A model generated the notes under the pieces. The model did not search any database. It was given only the letters and a program-made list of their open reading frames with translations, and was not told the DNA's origin. Source: Clostridia bacterium (lineage in GTDB: Bacteria > Bacillota > Clostridia > Christensenellales > Pumilibacteraceae). Taken from it: a stretch of DNA of 64,000 nt. The stretch covers positions 124,001-188,000 of the forward strand of contig CAAGAW010000009.1 in assembly GCA_900767465.1 (NCBI GenBank), read 5' to 3'. Each line of letters opens with the position of its first letter. Within the stretch, counting starts at the first letter, position 1. The position numbers and the translations under genes were made by a program. Shown one piece after another: positions 8,854 to 17,976 of this stretch.

Positions 8854-9759
8854 ATGATTCTTTGCGTGGGCGAAATACTTGCCGACATGATCGGAACTAC
8901 TCATGGCAATGATTTCTATTACGAGCGGAAAGCGGGAGGCGCGCCGTTCAACGTGGCGTGCGCGGCTAAAAAACTCGGCTCGCAAACCGCGTTCGTCGGC
9001 AGCGTGGGCGACGACGTAATCGGCACGTTTTTGAAACGTTTTGCTAAGGCTGTCGGGTTTTCCGATTTGATTCTGGACGTAAAACCCGATCGTAACACCA
9101 CCATGGCAATCGTGGACGTGGACGCGTCGGGCGAACGTTCGTTCTGTTTTTATCGCAAACATACCGCCGACTACGTTCTGCCCGAAATTCCGGACGGTCT
9201 TATCTCAAAAGCGAATATCGTCCACGTCGGCTCGCTTATGTTGTCCGAAGCGGAGGGCAGAGAGTATGCCGCTCGTCTTATCGAAAGAGCGAAAAGAGCG
9301 GGTAAAAAAGTCAGTTTCGACGTGAATTTCCGTACCGACGTATTCCGCGATCGGGCCGCGGCAATCGCAATCTACCGCGAGATTATCAAAAAAGCGGATA
9401 TCGTAAAATTTTCCGAGGACGAACTTGAAATATTCGGCGAGACTTACGTTTCGTCGCTCGGTTCGCTCGTGTGCGTAAGTCTCGGCGGAGCGGGCAGCGA
9501 GTGGCGGTATAAAGGGAAAACCGTTCGCGTCCCGTCGGTTAAAGTAAAGCCGATCGACACCACCGGCGCGGGCGACGCGTTCTTTGCCGGGGTTCTTTCC
9601 GGAATTGACGCACTCGGCTCCGACGATTATGCCGAAACCGACCTTACCGAAATTTTCCGCTTTGCCAACGTTTGCGGCGCGCTGAACACTTTGGGTCGCG
9701 GCGCGATCGATCATCTTCCCGACCGTAAGGCGGTGCTGAAAAAACTCGCCGAAGCGTAA
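8854..9759 (+). CDS. scrK: Fructokinase-like PfkB sugar kinase
   Basis: This 301-residue cytoplasmic kinase probably phosphorylates fructose. The N-terminal VGEILADMIG and GGAPFNVACAAKKLG match bacterial fructokinases. The C-terminal signature is DTTGAGDAFFAGVLSG, with the catalytic Asp of the PfkB family. Length is typical. AGGAGA lies 8 bases before the ATG. No sucrose hydrolase or transporter is adjacent, so the gene probably serves a general pool of hexose. Another PfkB substrate, for example 2-keto-3-deoxygluconate, is possible but less well supported by the N-terminal motif. A strong terminator follows. Confidence 0.82.
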   Translation: MILCVGEILADMIGTTHGNDFYYERKAGGAPFNVACAAKKLGSQTAFVGSVGDDVIGTFLKRFAKAVGFSDLILDVKPDRNTTMAIVDVDASGERSFCFYRKHTADYVLPEIPDGLISKANIVHVGSLMLSEAEGREYAARLIERAKRAGKKVSFDVNFRTDVFRDRAAAIAIYREIIKKADIVKFSEDELEIFGETYVSSLGSLVCVSLGGAGSEWRYKGKTVRVPSVKVKPIDTTGAGDAFFAGVLSGIDALGSDDYAETDLTEIFRFANVCGALNTLGRGAIDHLPDRKAVLKKLAEA

Positions 9760-9793
9760 TAATTACCGACTTATACAAGATACGAAACAGAGT

Positions 9794-9830
9794 AAAGACC
9801 GAAGAAATGTTCCTCGGTCTTTTTTTGTTT
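9794..9830 (+). terminator. Rho-independent terminator after the sugar kinase
   Basis: The 9-bp stem AAAGACCGA / TCGGTCTTT with an 11-base loop runs straight into seven more T residues. Confidence 0.85.
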
Positions 9831-9840
9831 TTATACGTTA

Positions 9841-9880
9841 CGTCATAAAAACTAATATACGTATATGTGTTTTTGCGACG
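9841..9880. repeat. Dispersed 40-bp inverted repeat, copy 2
   Basis: The arms CGTCATAAAAAC and GTTTTTGCGACG match at 10 of 12 positions around the palindromic core ATATACGTATAT. The repeat abuts the stop of the convergent araC-type gene. It matches the copies at 3302 and 29102 in register. Confidence 0.65.
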
Positions 9881-10777
9881 TTATTCGCCTTTTTCTTTCT
9901 TTTCGGTAATTTCGCGGACGTACTCGCTCGGCGAGGTTCCGTACGCCTTTTTGAATACTTTCGAAAAGTAATAGGCGTCCGAAAACCCGACGTCGTAGGA
10001 CAATTGATTCACTCTGATAATCCCCGCGTCGATAAGATAAACCGCTTTGGACAGACGTTTTTGCGTAAGCAGCGCAGAGAAGTTCATTCCGGTGTGTTTT
10101 TTAATAAGGCGCGACAGATAGGCGGAGTTCAGACCTACCGACGAGGCGAGGAAATCGAGTCCGAACGACGGATCGGCAAAATTTTCGTCGATAAGCCGCA
10201 GACTTTTATTTATCAGTTCGCGCGAATCCGCGTCGTGCGAAACTCCGTTTTCGGGCAGAAGTTTTATGAGTTCGGCAATAACCCCGTAGAACTTCGAAAC
10301 CGAAATAAAGTCCGAGCAATCCGGGTGTTCGAGACATTCCGAAACGTTGGCAAGAAAAAATTTTCCGACCGAAGCGGGAGAGTCTATAACGGGACGGTCG
10401 GGCGAAACGCCTAACCGCTTTAAGATTTCCAGCACTTTTGATCCGTAAAAATCCATCCAGGAATATCGCCACGGATGCGCTTTTTCGGGGTAGTATTTAA
10501 CGGGCACGTTCGGAAAAATAAAGAAGATCTGGTTCGCCTTTACTTCATGTGTTTTTCCGGACATTTCGACCACGCCGGACCCCGATAAAACGAAATGCAT
10601 CGAGTAACTTCCGAAGTCGCTCATATCCCTCGGCTCCTTCTTTGCGCTTACTCGTTCGTACCCGCTCGAAAAAACCTTTACGTCCGAAAAATTCGACTGT
10701 CCGATGTGGTTTATCCGAAAAGCCGGTTTTGTGACGTTTTCCCCGCCCGAAACTTTATTCGTAATCCTTTTTGCCAT
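9881..10777 (-). CDS. AraC family transcriptional regulator
   Basis: This 298-residue protein has an N-terminal cupin-like sensor domain (residues about 30-170, with the YSMHFVLSGSGVVEM beta-strand pattern) and a C-terminal double helix-turn-helix domain. The latter carries the AraC signature VGLNSAYLSRLIKKHTG followed by YDVGFSDAYYFSKVFKKAYG. Such proteins usually activate sugar-use genes when bound to a ligand. It is divergent from the 17-kb glycan operon and is its likely regulator. The second ATG is chosen as start: GGAGGA lies just before it, and the first ATG falls upstream of the expected transcription start. Confidence 0.88.
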   Translation of the reverse strand: MAKRITNKVSGGENVTKPAFRINHIGQSNFSDVKVFSSGYERVSAKKEPRDMSDFGSYSMHFVLSGSGVVEMSGKTHEVKANQIFFIFPNVPVKYYPEKAHPWRYSWMDFYGSKVLEILKRLGVSPDRPVIDSPASVGKFFLANVSECLEHPDCSDFISVSKFYGVIAELIKLLPENGVSHDADSRELINKSLRLIDENFADPSFGLDFLASSVGLNSAYLSRLIKKHTGMNFSALLTQKRLSKAVYLIDAGIIRVNQLSYDVGFSDAYYFSKVFKKAYGTSPSEYVREITEKKEKGE

Positions 10778-10793
10778 ATATTCCTCCGCCATG

Positions 10794-10823
10794 ATTATAA
10801 CACCCGATCGGTCGCGTCGTCAA
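10794..10823 (-). promoter_or_regulatory. Promoter of the araC-type regulator
   Basis: On the minus strand, TTGACG and TATAAT are separated by 18 bases. The leader would be only about 10 nucleotides, starting close to the ribosome site. An 11-base palindrome, TATAGACTATA (10833-10843), lies just upstream and is a possible operator. Confidence 0.68.
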
Positions 10824-10891
10824 GCAAAACGATATAGACTATAAAAATCGTTAAATGTCAAAAATTTACAGACTTTCGTAAAAATAATCTA

Positions 10892-10921
10892 TTGCCGTTT
10901 CGGGGGACATAGTGTTATAAT
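10892..10921 (+). promoter_or_regulatory. Promoter of the glycan-use operon
   Basis: TTGCCG and TATAAT are separated by 18 bases, 35 bases before the first structural gene and divergent from the regulator. The -35 is imperfect, as expected for an activator-dependent promoter. AGACT-type half motifs at 10836 and 10870 could be activator sites, but this is speculative. Confidence 0.6.
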
Positions 10922-10955
10922 CGGTATAGTAAAAACCATAAAAGGAGAGGAGAAA

Positions 10956-13900
10956 ATGAGAAGAAAAATTTTGTCGTTTATAATTGCCGTCGCGATAACG
11001 ACCGGAGTCGCCTTAACGAGCGCGCCGGGCGTACGGGCGACAGCGGAAGAGCAAATTTCCGCCGCTGCGTTCTTTGAAACGAACAGCGGCAATCTCGCCG
11101 TTACCGAAACCGCCGAGGGGCTTAAACTCGACGTAAGCGGAGCAGGCGCAACCGCAACTATTAAATATAAGGACGCGTTTCCCGTTTCGGGACTCGGCGA
11201 GATAATTAAAATGCGCGTTCTGCCGCTTACTGTCGGCAAACTCGACTTCAACGCCGTTCAGTTTACCGTACGCGACAGCGAAAACGCCGATCAGGTCGTG
11301 TCCGTGATGATAGGAAAAAGCAACGTTTGGTACGGATCGAAATCGACGGGCGGCGTTGTCGCTTTCACCGATCGTCTTACTTACAGCGGAACTGACGGAT
11401 ATGTGGGAGTAACGGGAACAAGCCAAAACGCAATCGGTCTCGATCACTGGCAAGGCTCCGGCTATACCTCAAGAGGAAACTTTCATCTTGCCGAAGGGTA
11501 TACGCCGGACGTCAACGCATGGGGAACGTATTATCCGTTGCTTGCCGCGCCAGATAACGAAACCGTGACGATGACGCTCCGTTACGACAGCGACGGTTGT
11601 ATCCGTCTCAACAACGGAAAACAGGACCGCAACCTTGCGTTTATCAACGGTCGGTCTTATACGAACAGCGACAAAACCACCGACTTTTATTCGGCTTCGA
11701 CCGAAAAACTCGACGATACCGACCCCGCGCAAGCCGAACTCAAAGCGCGCTATACGACGGAGTACTACGAAAACCTTTTCTCGTCCGGCTCAGTCACGTT
11801 CGAGATGAAGTTTATCGAGATTCAGAATGATCGCGTGTCGGTTGTGTTGAGTTCGCTTTTCGGAACGAAAATGCTTAACTCGTGGGAACAGAATTATACT
11901 TCCCCCGTTCTTACGGGCGGCTTGGAGAGCAGCGAAGAAACCGGAAGCGAAGAAGTTGCGGGTTCTCGCTTGCCGCTTGCAGCAAACGTGGTTTTACCCG
12001 AGACGATATCGGTAGCAGAACTTAAAAACGGCGTAACTTTTCAAGTTTTGCCGTCGCAAGTCGGTGAAAACTGGAAATCCGCTCAATATATGCAGGTTAT
12101 ATTCAGGGATTCCGAAAACGCCGACAAATTGATTTCGGTGTTTATAAGAAACGCTAACTGGTGGGGAAGCAACAATCCGTCGGCAGTGTGTGCGCTCGTA
12201 GATACTCCCGTGGGCATCGCGGGCGACGGCGGTACCAAAATCGGTAAGACGTCTTGCTTCGTCGTCGGATACGACGGTCACGCCGAAGCAAAATACAACT
12301 CTCACGGTTACTGGATAGAGAACGCGGGTAAAGGGCGCAGTCAGGTTTTCGAGCAGGAGACGACAAGAAGTCTTACCGTAGAGTACGATAACGAGACGAA
12401 AGCTGTTTACTGCAAGGGCGGACGTAATAAGAACAATTATGTGATTGCAAGATTTGCCGACCTTGCCGACGGTGCGACCGCCGCGCAGAAAGAACAGAAC
12501 TTTTTCTATCAATCGACAAAGAACTTTTATAACACCGCAGGCGACGCTGCAAGCGGGCTTAAAAACGTCGAGGATCAAAGTATCGTCGACAAATACAATA
12601 CGGCTTGGACGAACAATCTTTTCTCGTCAGGAAAAGTGTCGGTAGAGTTCAGATTTTACAATATTTCGGGCGACGGAAAACCCGATTATAATACCGTTAA
12701 TACCGCCGCGGGACTCAAAATCATTTCGCTGGGCGGAGTGAGCGCGGCTCAACTTTCAGACAAAGGCGAGTTCGCGGACACGATCGCGCCCGAAGTCGTC
12801 GCAACGGAAAGCATAGAACTCGAAAAGGGAAAGGCTTACGAAACGGCGGATATTCTCGCGCTTGTTTCGGCTTCGGCTGACGACAATATCGACGGTGAAA
12901 TAACGCCGGTTAAGAAACTGTATAACGCCGCAGACGAAGAGAAGAGCGGCGAGGTTACCCCCGCAGCCGACTGGTACGTCGGCTCGATCGCAACCGACGC
13001 GGCGGGTAACGCAAGCACGCTCGCTAAAACCGCGATTGCGCTCGTCGATTATTACGACGTTAAATTTTATAACGGCGACGGAAGTCTTATGAAAACCGAC
13101 CACGTCCGCTCGGGCAGCGCGGCAACCGCTCCGACCGAAACGCCGGTTAAAGCCGGTACGACCGAAAAGGATTATTCGTTCTCGGGCTGGGATAAAACGT
13201 TCGACAACGTAACGGCAAACCTCGACGTATATCCGACTTTTACCGAAACGGCAAAACAGTATTTTATTACCTTCCTTAATTACGACGGCAACGAACTTAG
13301 CAAAGTAAAAGTTCCTTACGGAACGGTTCCCGCGTATGACGGTACGCCGACCAAGCCGAGCGACGAAACGCACGATTACGCGTTTATCGGCTGGGAGCCC
13401 GCGCTTACGGCGGTAACCGGCGAGGCGACTTATACCGCGCAGTTCCGCACGGTAGACAAACTTCTCGTCAGATTCCTTAACGGCGACGGTTCGGTTATGA
13501 AATCCGAGTACGTTTCCGTCGGCGGAACGGCTGTCGCTCCGACCGAAACCCCGACAAAGGAAAGTACGGCGCAGTACGATTTTGTTTTCTCGGCATGGGA
13601 TAAGTCGCTCGAAAATATTACCGAATCGTGCGACGTAAACGCAACTTTTACCGAAACGCTCCGCAAGTACGAAATCGTATTCAAAGCGGAAAACGGCGAC
13701 GAACTCTATAAAGCGGAGTTTGAGTACGGCACGCTTCCGGTCTACGGCGGCGAAACCCCCGTAAAAGAACCGAGCGGCGGTTATTCGTACGCGTTCGACG
13801 GTTGGACGGCAGATCTTGCCGAAGTTACGGGTAAAGCCGAATATACCGTTAAATTCCGCGCGATCGAAGTCGAATACACCGTAACGTTCGTTGTAAACGG

Positions 13901-14210
13901 CGGCGACGAAATCGCCGTTGCAAGCCGCACGATATTCGCGGCGTACACGCTTCCGGTTGCAACGCGCGAGGGATACGTATTCAAAGGGTGGTACGACAAC
14001 GCGCAACTCGGCGGTGAAGCCGTTAGCGAAATCGCCGCGGGTATAGCAAACGAGGGCGATAAAACTTTCTACGCCAAGTGGGAAGAGATCCCCGCTGCCG
14101 CACCCGAAAAGAAAGGTTGCGGAAAACAAACCGCCCGCGACCTTGCAATTATGCTCGGTTCGCTCTCCGCAATCCTCGCCGCCGCTTTGTTCGTCGGAAA
14201 GAAAGGATAA
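10956..14210 (+). CDS. Large secreted protein: two unknown modules, Ig-like domain, InlB-type repeats, C-terminal membrane anchor
   Basis: This 1,084-residue surface protein begins with a signal peptide (about residues 1-31, ending near VRATA). Two related modules follow (about 36-300 and 330-600). Each contains a RDSENAD strand and ends with LFSSG followed by V-x-(V/F)-E. An Ig-like segment comes next (about 605-695), then five repeats of the Listeria-Bacteroides/InlB B-repeat kind (about 697-1045), recognisable by FSGWD, FIGWE, FDGWT and FKGWYDN. The C-terminus has a KKGCGK motif, one hydrophobic helix and a short basic tail, so the protein is probably cell-attached without LPXTG. AGGAGAGGAG precedes the ATG. 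It is the first gene of the operon and probably captures polysaccharide at the surface. No enzyme domain was recognised. Confidence 0.75.
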   Translation: MRRKILSFIIAVAITTGVALTSAPGVRATAEEQISAAAFFETNSGNLAVTETAEGLKLDVSGAGATATIKYKDAFPVSGLGEIIKMRVLPLTVGKLDFNAVQFTVRDSENADQVVSVMIGKSNVWYGSKSTGGVVAFTDRLTYSGTDGYVGVTGTSQNAIGLDHWQGSGYTSRGNFHLAEGYTPDVNAWGTYYPLLAAPDNETVTMTLRYDSDGCIRLNNGKQDRNLAFINGRSYTNSDKTTDFYSASTEKLDDTDPAQAELKARYTTEYYENLFSSGSVTFEMKFIEIQNDRVSVVLSSLFGTKMLNSWEQNYTSPVLTGGLESSEETGSEEVAGSRLPLAANVVLPETISVAELKNGVTFQVLPSQVGENWKSAQYMQVIFRDSENADKLISVFIRNANWWGSNNPSAVCALVDTPVGIAGDGGTKIGKTSCFVVGYDGHAEAKYNSHGYWIENAGKGRSQVFEQETTRSLTVEYDNETKAVYCKGGRNKNNYVIARFADLADGATAAQKEQNFFYQSTKNFYNTAGDAASGLKNVEDQSIVDKYNTAWTNNLFSSGKVSVEFRFYNISGDGKPDYNTVNTAAGLKIISLGGVSAAQLSDKGEFADTIAPEVVATESIELEKGKAYETADILALVSASADDNIDGEITPVKKLYNAADEEKSGEVTPAADWYVGSIATDAAGNASTLAKTAIALVDYYDVKFYNGDGSLMKTDHVRSGSAATAPTETPVKAGTTEKDYSFSGWDKTFDNVTANLDVYPTFTETAKQYFITFLNYDGNELSKVKVPYGTVPAYDGTPTKPSDETHDYAFIGWEPALTAVTGEATYTAQFRTVDKLLVRFLNGDGSVMKSEYVSVGGTAVAPTETPTKESTAQYDFVFSAWDKSLENITESCDVNATFTETLRKYEIVFKAENGDELYKAEFEYGTLPVYGGETPVKEPSGGYSYAFDGWTADLAEVTGKAEYTVKFRAIEVEYTVTFVVNGGDEIAVASRTIFAAYTLPVATREGYVFKGWYDNAQLGGEAVSEIAAGIANEGDKTFYAKWEEIPAAAPEKKGCGKQTARDLAIMLGSLSAILAAALFVGKKG

Positions 14211-14261
14211 TCGGAATCGCCGAGTAAGCGACCGTCGATAAAACCGAGCGTGCGCCCGTAT

Positions 14262-14513
14262 CGCCGCTGTCATTGCGAGGAGCGGTATCGCCGCGGAATC
14301 TCCCGGAAGGGAAGACGGACGTAGCGCACACGGACTTAATACTTCCGCTGTGGGGGATTTCTCCGCTATGTAAGGACAGCCGTCCTCACTCCGGTCGAAA
14401 TGACATTAAAAACAAGGACGGGCTGAGAGAAACGGTTTTGCCACATTTAACCAAAATGACATTATAAAACCAAACTAACACGATGTCATTTCGAGCGTAG
14501 TCGAGAAATCCCC
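14262..14513. repeat. Dispersed intergenic repeat element, copy A
   Basis: This element fills much of a 436-bp gene-free gap. It begins with CGCTGTCATTGCGAGGAGCG and the phrase GGAATCTCCCGGAAGGGAA. It then holds an inverted unit (14355-14407, ending TCGAAATGACATT) and a direct unit starting GATGTCATTTCGAGCG (14482). The same opening and closing phrases occur together at 33429-33558. A weak internal promoter is possible (TTGCCA at 14438, TATAAA at 14463, 19-base spacing). The short reading frames inside do not look like genes. Confidence 0.7.
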
Positions 14514-14562
14514 TGCGATAGAAATGCAAACAAACGTACGCGACTACCCCAAATACTCGCCC

Positions 14563-14600
14563 GCAGGGGCTCCCTGCCTCGCCCGCAGGGGGCTCCCTGC
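14563..14600 (+). repeat. Tandem GC-rich hairpins in the leader of the DUF4838 gene
   Basis: Two copies of GCAGGG-loop-CCCTGC occur 22 bases apart (14563-14577 and 14585-14600), each preceded by TCGCC. No T tract follows, so they are not simple terminators. They could protect or expose an mRNA end inside the operon. Confidence 0.55.
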
Positions 14601-14646
14601 CGCCTCGTCCGCGCAAGTTCTATACGAGCGCAAAGGAGAAACCCGA

Positions 14647-16434
14647 ATGAACGTAAACATACACCCGTACGTAACCGTACCCGCAAACGCACACGAGGAC
14701 TGTTTGTACGCGGCGCGCGAACTGATTAAATACGTAAAAACGGTTTTCGGAACCGAGTGCAAACTTCGCTCCGAAACCTTCGCGTGTACCGACGGGTTTT
14801 TCGTGGGCGAAACCGCTTTTGCATTCGCTCGTTACGACGCGGAAATAAACGCGCTTACGGATGACGCGTTCATCGTCCGGTCAAGCGAAAATTACGTCGT
14901 GCTCACCGGTAAAGATTCGGTTTATTCGCGCGCGGGTACGATATACGCCGTGTACGATATGCTCGAAAAACTCGGCTGCAAATTCTTCTCTTACGACGAA
15001 GAGTTCGTTTCCGATCTCTCGACGAATCCGGAAATAAATCTGAATTATACCGAGGCTCCGGCGTTCGGGGTAAGACAAATACTCGCAGCAAGCACGCGCA
15101 GGTACCCCGAGTACGTTGCGAAAATGCGTATAAAAGACTGCTATTGCGGTGCCGTTCCGGGCGGCAACCTTTCGCCTCTTTGGGCAAACGGAAGCGACGG
15201 CCGCGTTCAGCAGGGACATAACTTTTTCGATCTTATTCCGCCTCAAAAATACGAAAAATCACACCCCGAATGGTTCGATAAAGAAAACGGACAACTCTGT
15301 TTTTCGCAAGCGGGTCTTACGGACAAAATCGCCGCCGAAGTCATATCGCGCGTGCGCAAAAATCCGCTCTCGAAGTTTTTTGCCGTCTCTCAGAACGATA
15401 CCGTAAACCCATGCGGTTGCGAAAAATGCAAATCGGCGTACGAAAAATACGGCGTTTCCGGAACGCTTATCCGCTTCATAAACGAAATCGCGCGCAAAGT
15501 AAAAGCCGTAACGGACGTCGAATGTCCGGAACGCGAAATATTTATCGTAACGTTCGCGTACTACTTTTCGATTAAAGTGCCGGTGCGGAAAATCGGCAAA
15601 AAGTTCGTGCCGCTCGATCCGAGCGTCGTACCGGACGACAACGTGTATATTTTCTATACGACGATAGATCATTGTTTTTATCACCCGCTTACCGACGAAA
15701 AATGTGAGTGGAACGCGTGGTTCAAAGATAACTTTGTGGCGTGGAAACAATTATCCTGCGGCAGAATGATGGTGTGGAACTACTCGGCAAACTATTCGCA
15801 TTACCTGTATCCGTTTTTCGGTTATCGCGCGATGAGCGAAAATTATGCGTTTTTCGCCCGCAACGGAGTAAAATACGTACTCGATCACGGGAATTGCGAA
15901 GGTGAATTCGCCGATTTTGCCGAACTTAAAACTTACGTGTTGTCGAAAATCTGCTGGAATCCCGATCGCGACGTAAAAACGCTTATGCGCGAATTTATAC
16001 GCGGATATTACCGCGGAGCCGCGCCCGAAATAGAAGAATATTTCGATAAAATGAACCGTCGGCTCGAAGAAATCGACCGGGAGCGCGGTTATCATTTACG
16101 ACTTTATCATCTTCCCGAAAGTATGTTCGCGTCCGAAAACTTTCCGCTCGGTTTTATCCGCGATCTTCTTGCGATTTTCGACCGCGCGATCGACAAAGCA
16201 AGAGGCGACCGAACGCTTGTTTTGCGCATTATTCGCGCCCGCGTTTCGGTAAAATTTTTATTGCTTATGAATTACGATCGGTACGGAATCGACGGCAAAA
16301 AAGAATTTGAAGAGGGATTCGCCGCCGACTGCAAAGCGTGCGGAATAACCAAATACAAAGAGTGTTTCGGTAACGCCGATTATATTCCGGATCTTATCGC
16401 GCTCAGCGAAAAAAACGAAGTACTCAAATATTGA
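14647..16434 (+). CDS. DUF4838 family protein, cytoplasmic, putative glycoside hydrolase
   Basis: This 595-residue protein lacks a signal peptide. The N-terminal third has the alpha-glucuronidase-like pattern in which an alpha/beta domain ends with RAGTIYAVYDMLEKLGCKFFS. The DUF4838 region follows, with SQNDTVNPCGCEKC, WNYSANYSHYLYPF and ICWNPDRDVKTLMREF, the spacing typical of that family. DUF4838 proteins sit in polysaccharide-use loci and are thought to be glycosidases with a GH20/GH67-like barrel; the substrate is unknown. The open frame starts 41 codons earlier inside the hairpin repeats. The ATG at 14647 is preferred because AAAGGAGA precedes it and homology begins there. A paralogue that is a lipoprotein ends the same operon. 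Confidence 0.72.
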   Translation: MNVNIHPYVTVPANAHEDCLYAARELIKYVKTVFGTECKLRSETFACTDGFFVGETAFAFARYDAEINALTDDAFIVRSSENYVVLTGKDSVYSRAGTIYAVYDMLEKLGCKFFSYDEEFVSDLSTNPEINLNYTEAPAFGVRQILAASTRRYPEYVAKMRIKDCYCGAVPGGNLSPLWANGSDGRVQQGHNFFDLIPPQKYEKSHPEWFDKENGQLCFSQAGLTDKIAAEVISRVRKNPLSKFFAVSQNDTVNPCGCEKCKSAYEKYGVSGTLIRFINEIARKVKAVTDVECPEREIFIVTFAYYFSIKVPVRKIGKKFVPLDPSVVPDDNVYIFYTTIDHCFYHPLTDEKCEWNAWFKDNFVAWKQLSCGRMMVWNYSANYSHYLYPFFGYRAMSENYAFFARNGVKYVLDHGNCEGEFADFAELKTYVLSKICWNPDRDVKTLMREFIRGYYRGAAPEIEEYFDKMNRRLEEIDRERGYHLRLYHLPESMFASENFPLGFIRDLLAIFDRAIDKARGDRTLVLRIIRARVSVKFLLLMNYDRYGIDGKKEFEEGFAADCKACGITKYKECFGNADYIPDLIALSEKNEVLKY

Positions 16435-16450
16435 CTGCTAAGGAGACGCA

Positions 16451-17959
16451 ATGAAGAAAACAGTAAAAATGCTGAAAGGAGAGTGCTGGTATGCGGGCGT
16501 AGTAAACGACGGCTACCGTTTTCCTCTCGACGAAAACTCGGTTTACGAGTTCGACTTCGCTAAAAACGATACGTTCAACCAGATAAACCCCGTGTTGTTG
16601 AGCACGCACGGCAGATACGTCCGGGCAGACGAAGGAAAGTTCAAAACGGAAGGCGGCGTCATCGGAATCGAAGGCGAAGAGATAACGCTCGGCGAAGAGG
16701 GCAACACGCTTGCCTCGGCGGCAAGAGCGGCGCGGAAGTTTTACCCGCCCGACGGGACTTCGCCCGATCCGATTCAGTATCTGGCACCGCAGTATTGTAC
16801 GTGGATCGCGCTCGGTGAAAACCACTCGCAAGCGGGCGTACTCGATTTCGCTCGTTCGCTGAAAGCCGCAGGTTTTCCGCCCGGACTTATAATAATCGAC
16901 GATTCATGGCAACGCGACTACGGCGACTGGCGATTTACCGACGCTTTTCCCGATCCCAAAGCAATGTTTGAAGAACTGAAAAGTATGGGTTTCAAAACGT
17001 CGTTGTGGATCGTTCCGTACATATCGGAAAATGCCCCTGCGTTCAAAAAACTCTATAACGGTGGTGCGATTTTGCGACGTGGTAACGAAATTTCGTACGC
17101 GAAATGGTGGAAAGCGACGACCCCCGCGCTCGACCTTAAAGCCAGCGCGGCGATCGAATGGTTGACCGAAACGCTCGACGGACTCAGGCGCGACTACGGC
17201 GTGGACGGATTCAAGTTCGACGGCGGCGACGCGGCTTTTTACGGCGAAAACACGGACGGACAGAGGCTCAGCGAAATCTGGGCAACGTTCTATCCGTCGG
17301 ACATAAAGGAACTTCGGGCGTGTTATAAGGCGGGAGGAAAGGCGATAACTCAGCGGTTAGCCGACAAAGCGCACGAGTGGAAAGTTGTCGAACGCCGCGA
17401 CGAAAAGGGCGAATCGTATTTAAGTTACGGACTCGAATCGGTTATACCTAACACGCTCGTACAGGGACTCGTCGGTTATCCGTTCGGGTGCCCCGATATG
17501 GTAGGCGGCGGACTTATGTGCGATATGGATTCGGTCGACAAAATCGACTCCGAACTCATAATCCGCAGTCTCGAAGCCGAAATCCTTATGCCGTCGCTTC
17601 AGTTCTCATATCCCGTCTGGAAAATGGACGATAGAGTAACGGGCAAGATTAAACGACTTCTTGCGGAGCGCGAAAAAATTTTGCCGTGCATTAGCGAACT
17701 TTACGAAAATGCGGCAAAAACGGGCGAACCGATAGTAAGACCGCTCGAATACGAGTTCCCGCACGAAGGACTCGAAAAAATCACGGATTGCTATATGCTC
17801 GGGAATAAGTATCTCGTTTGTCCGATACTCGAAAAAGGCGAAAAAGGCAGAAAGGTTATTCTGCCGCGCGGCAGATGGAAACGGAACGGAACGATAACGG
17901 ACGGCGGCAATGAAGTTTACGTCGAATCGGACGGACTTATCGTTTTTGAAAGAATTTAA
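16451..17959 (+). CDS. Glycoside hydrolase family 31 enzyme
   Basis: This 502-residue enzyme has no signal peptide and should act in the cytoplasm on imported oligosaccharides. The GH31 barrel is visible: LIIIDDSWQRDYGDW, then SLWIVPYISENAP, then GVDGFKFDGGD, in which Asp257 is the expected nucleophile of retaining GH31 alpha-glycosidases. Near the C-terminus LPRGRWKRNGTI and the beta domain close the fold. It is shorter than typical 650-800-residue members because the N-terminal beta-sandwich is reduced. Alpha-glucosidase, alpha-xylosidase or sulfoquinovosidase activities all occur in the family, and the sequence alone does not separate them. It lies 16 bases after the DUF4838 gene and 17 bases before the sugar-binding protein gene. 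Confidence 0.83.
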   Translation: MKKTVKMLKGECWYAGVVNDGYRFPLDENSVYEFDFAKNDTFNQINPVLLSTHGRYVRADEGKFKTEGGVIGIEGEEITLGEEGNTLASAARAARKFYPPDGTSPDPIQYLAPQYCTWIALGENHSQAGVLDFARSLKAAGFPPGLIIIDDSWQRDYGDWRFTDAFPDPKAMFEELKSMGFKTSLWIVPYISENAPAFKKLYNGGAILRRGNEISYAKWWKATTPALDLKASAAIEWLTETLDGLRRDYGVDGFKFDGGDAAFYGENTDGQRLSEIWATFYPSDIKELRACYKAGGKAITQRLADKAHEWKVVERRDEKGESYLSYGLESVIPNTLVQGLVGYPFGCPDMVGGGLMCDMDSVDKIDSELIIRSLEAEILMPSLQFSYPVWKMDDRVTGKIKRLLAEREKILPCISELYENAAKTGEPIVRPLEYEFPHEGLEKITDCYMLGNKYLVCPILEKGEKGRKVILPRGRWKRNGTITDGGNEVYVESDGLIVFERI

Positions 17960-17976
17960 TTTTTACGGAGGTTGTT

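Noticed and set aside
14273..14467. Short frames between the first secreted protein and the DUF4838 gene
   Set aside because: They translate the dispersed repeat and are not conserved in its second copy.
14524..14646. 41-codon N-terminal extension of the DUF4838 gene
   Set aside because: It translates the tandem hairpin repeats, whereas a good ribosome site and family similarity begin at 14647.
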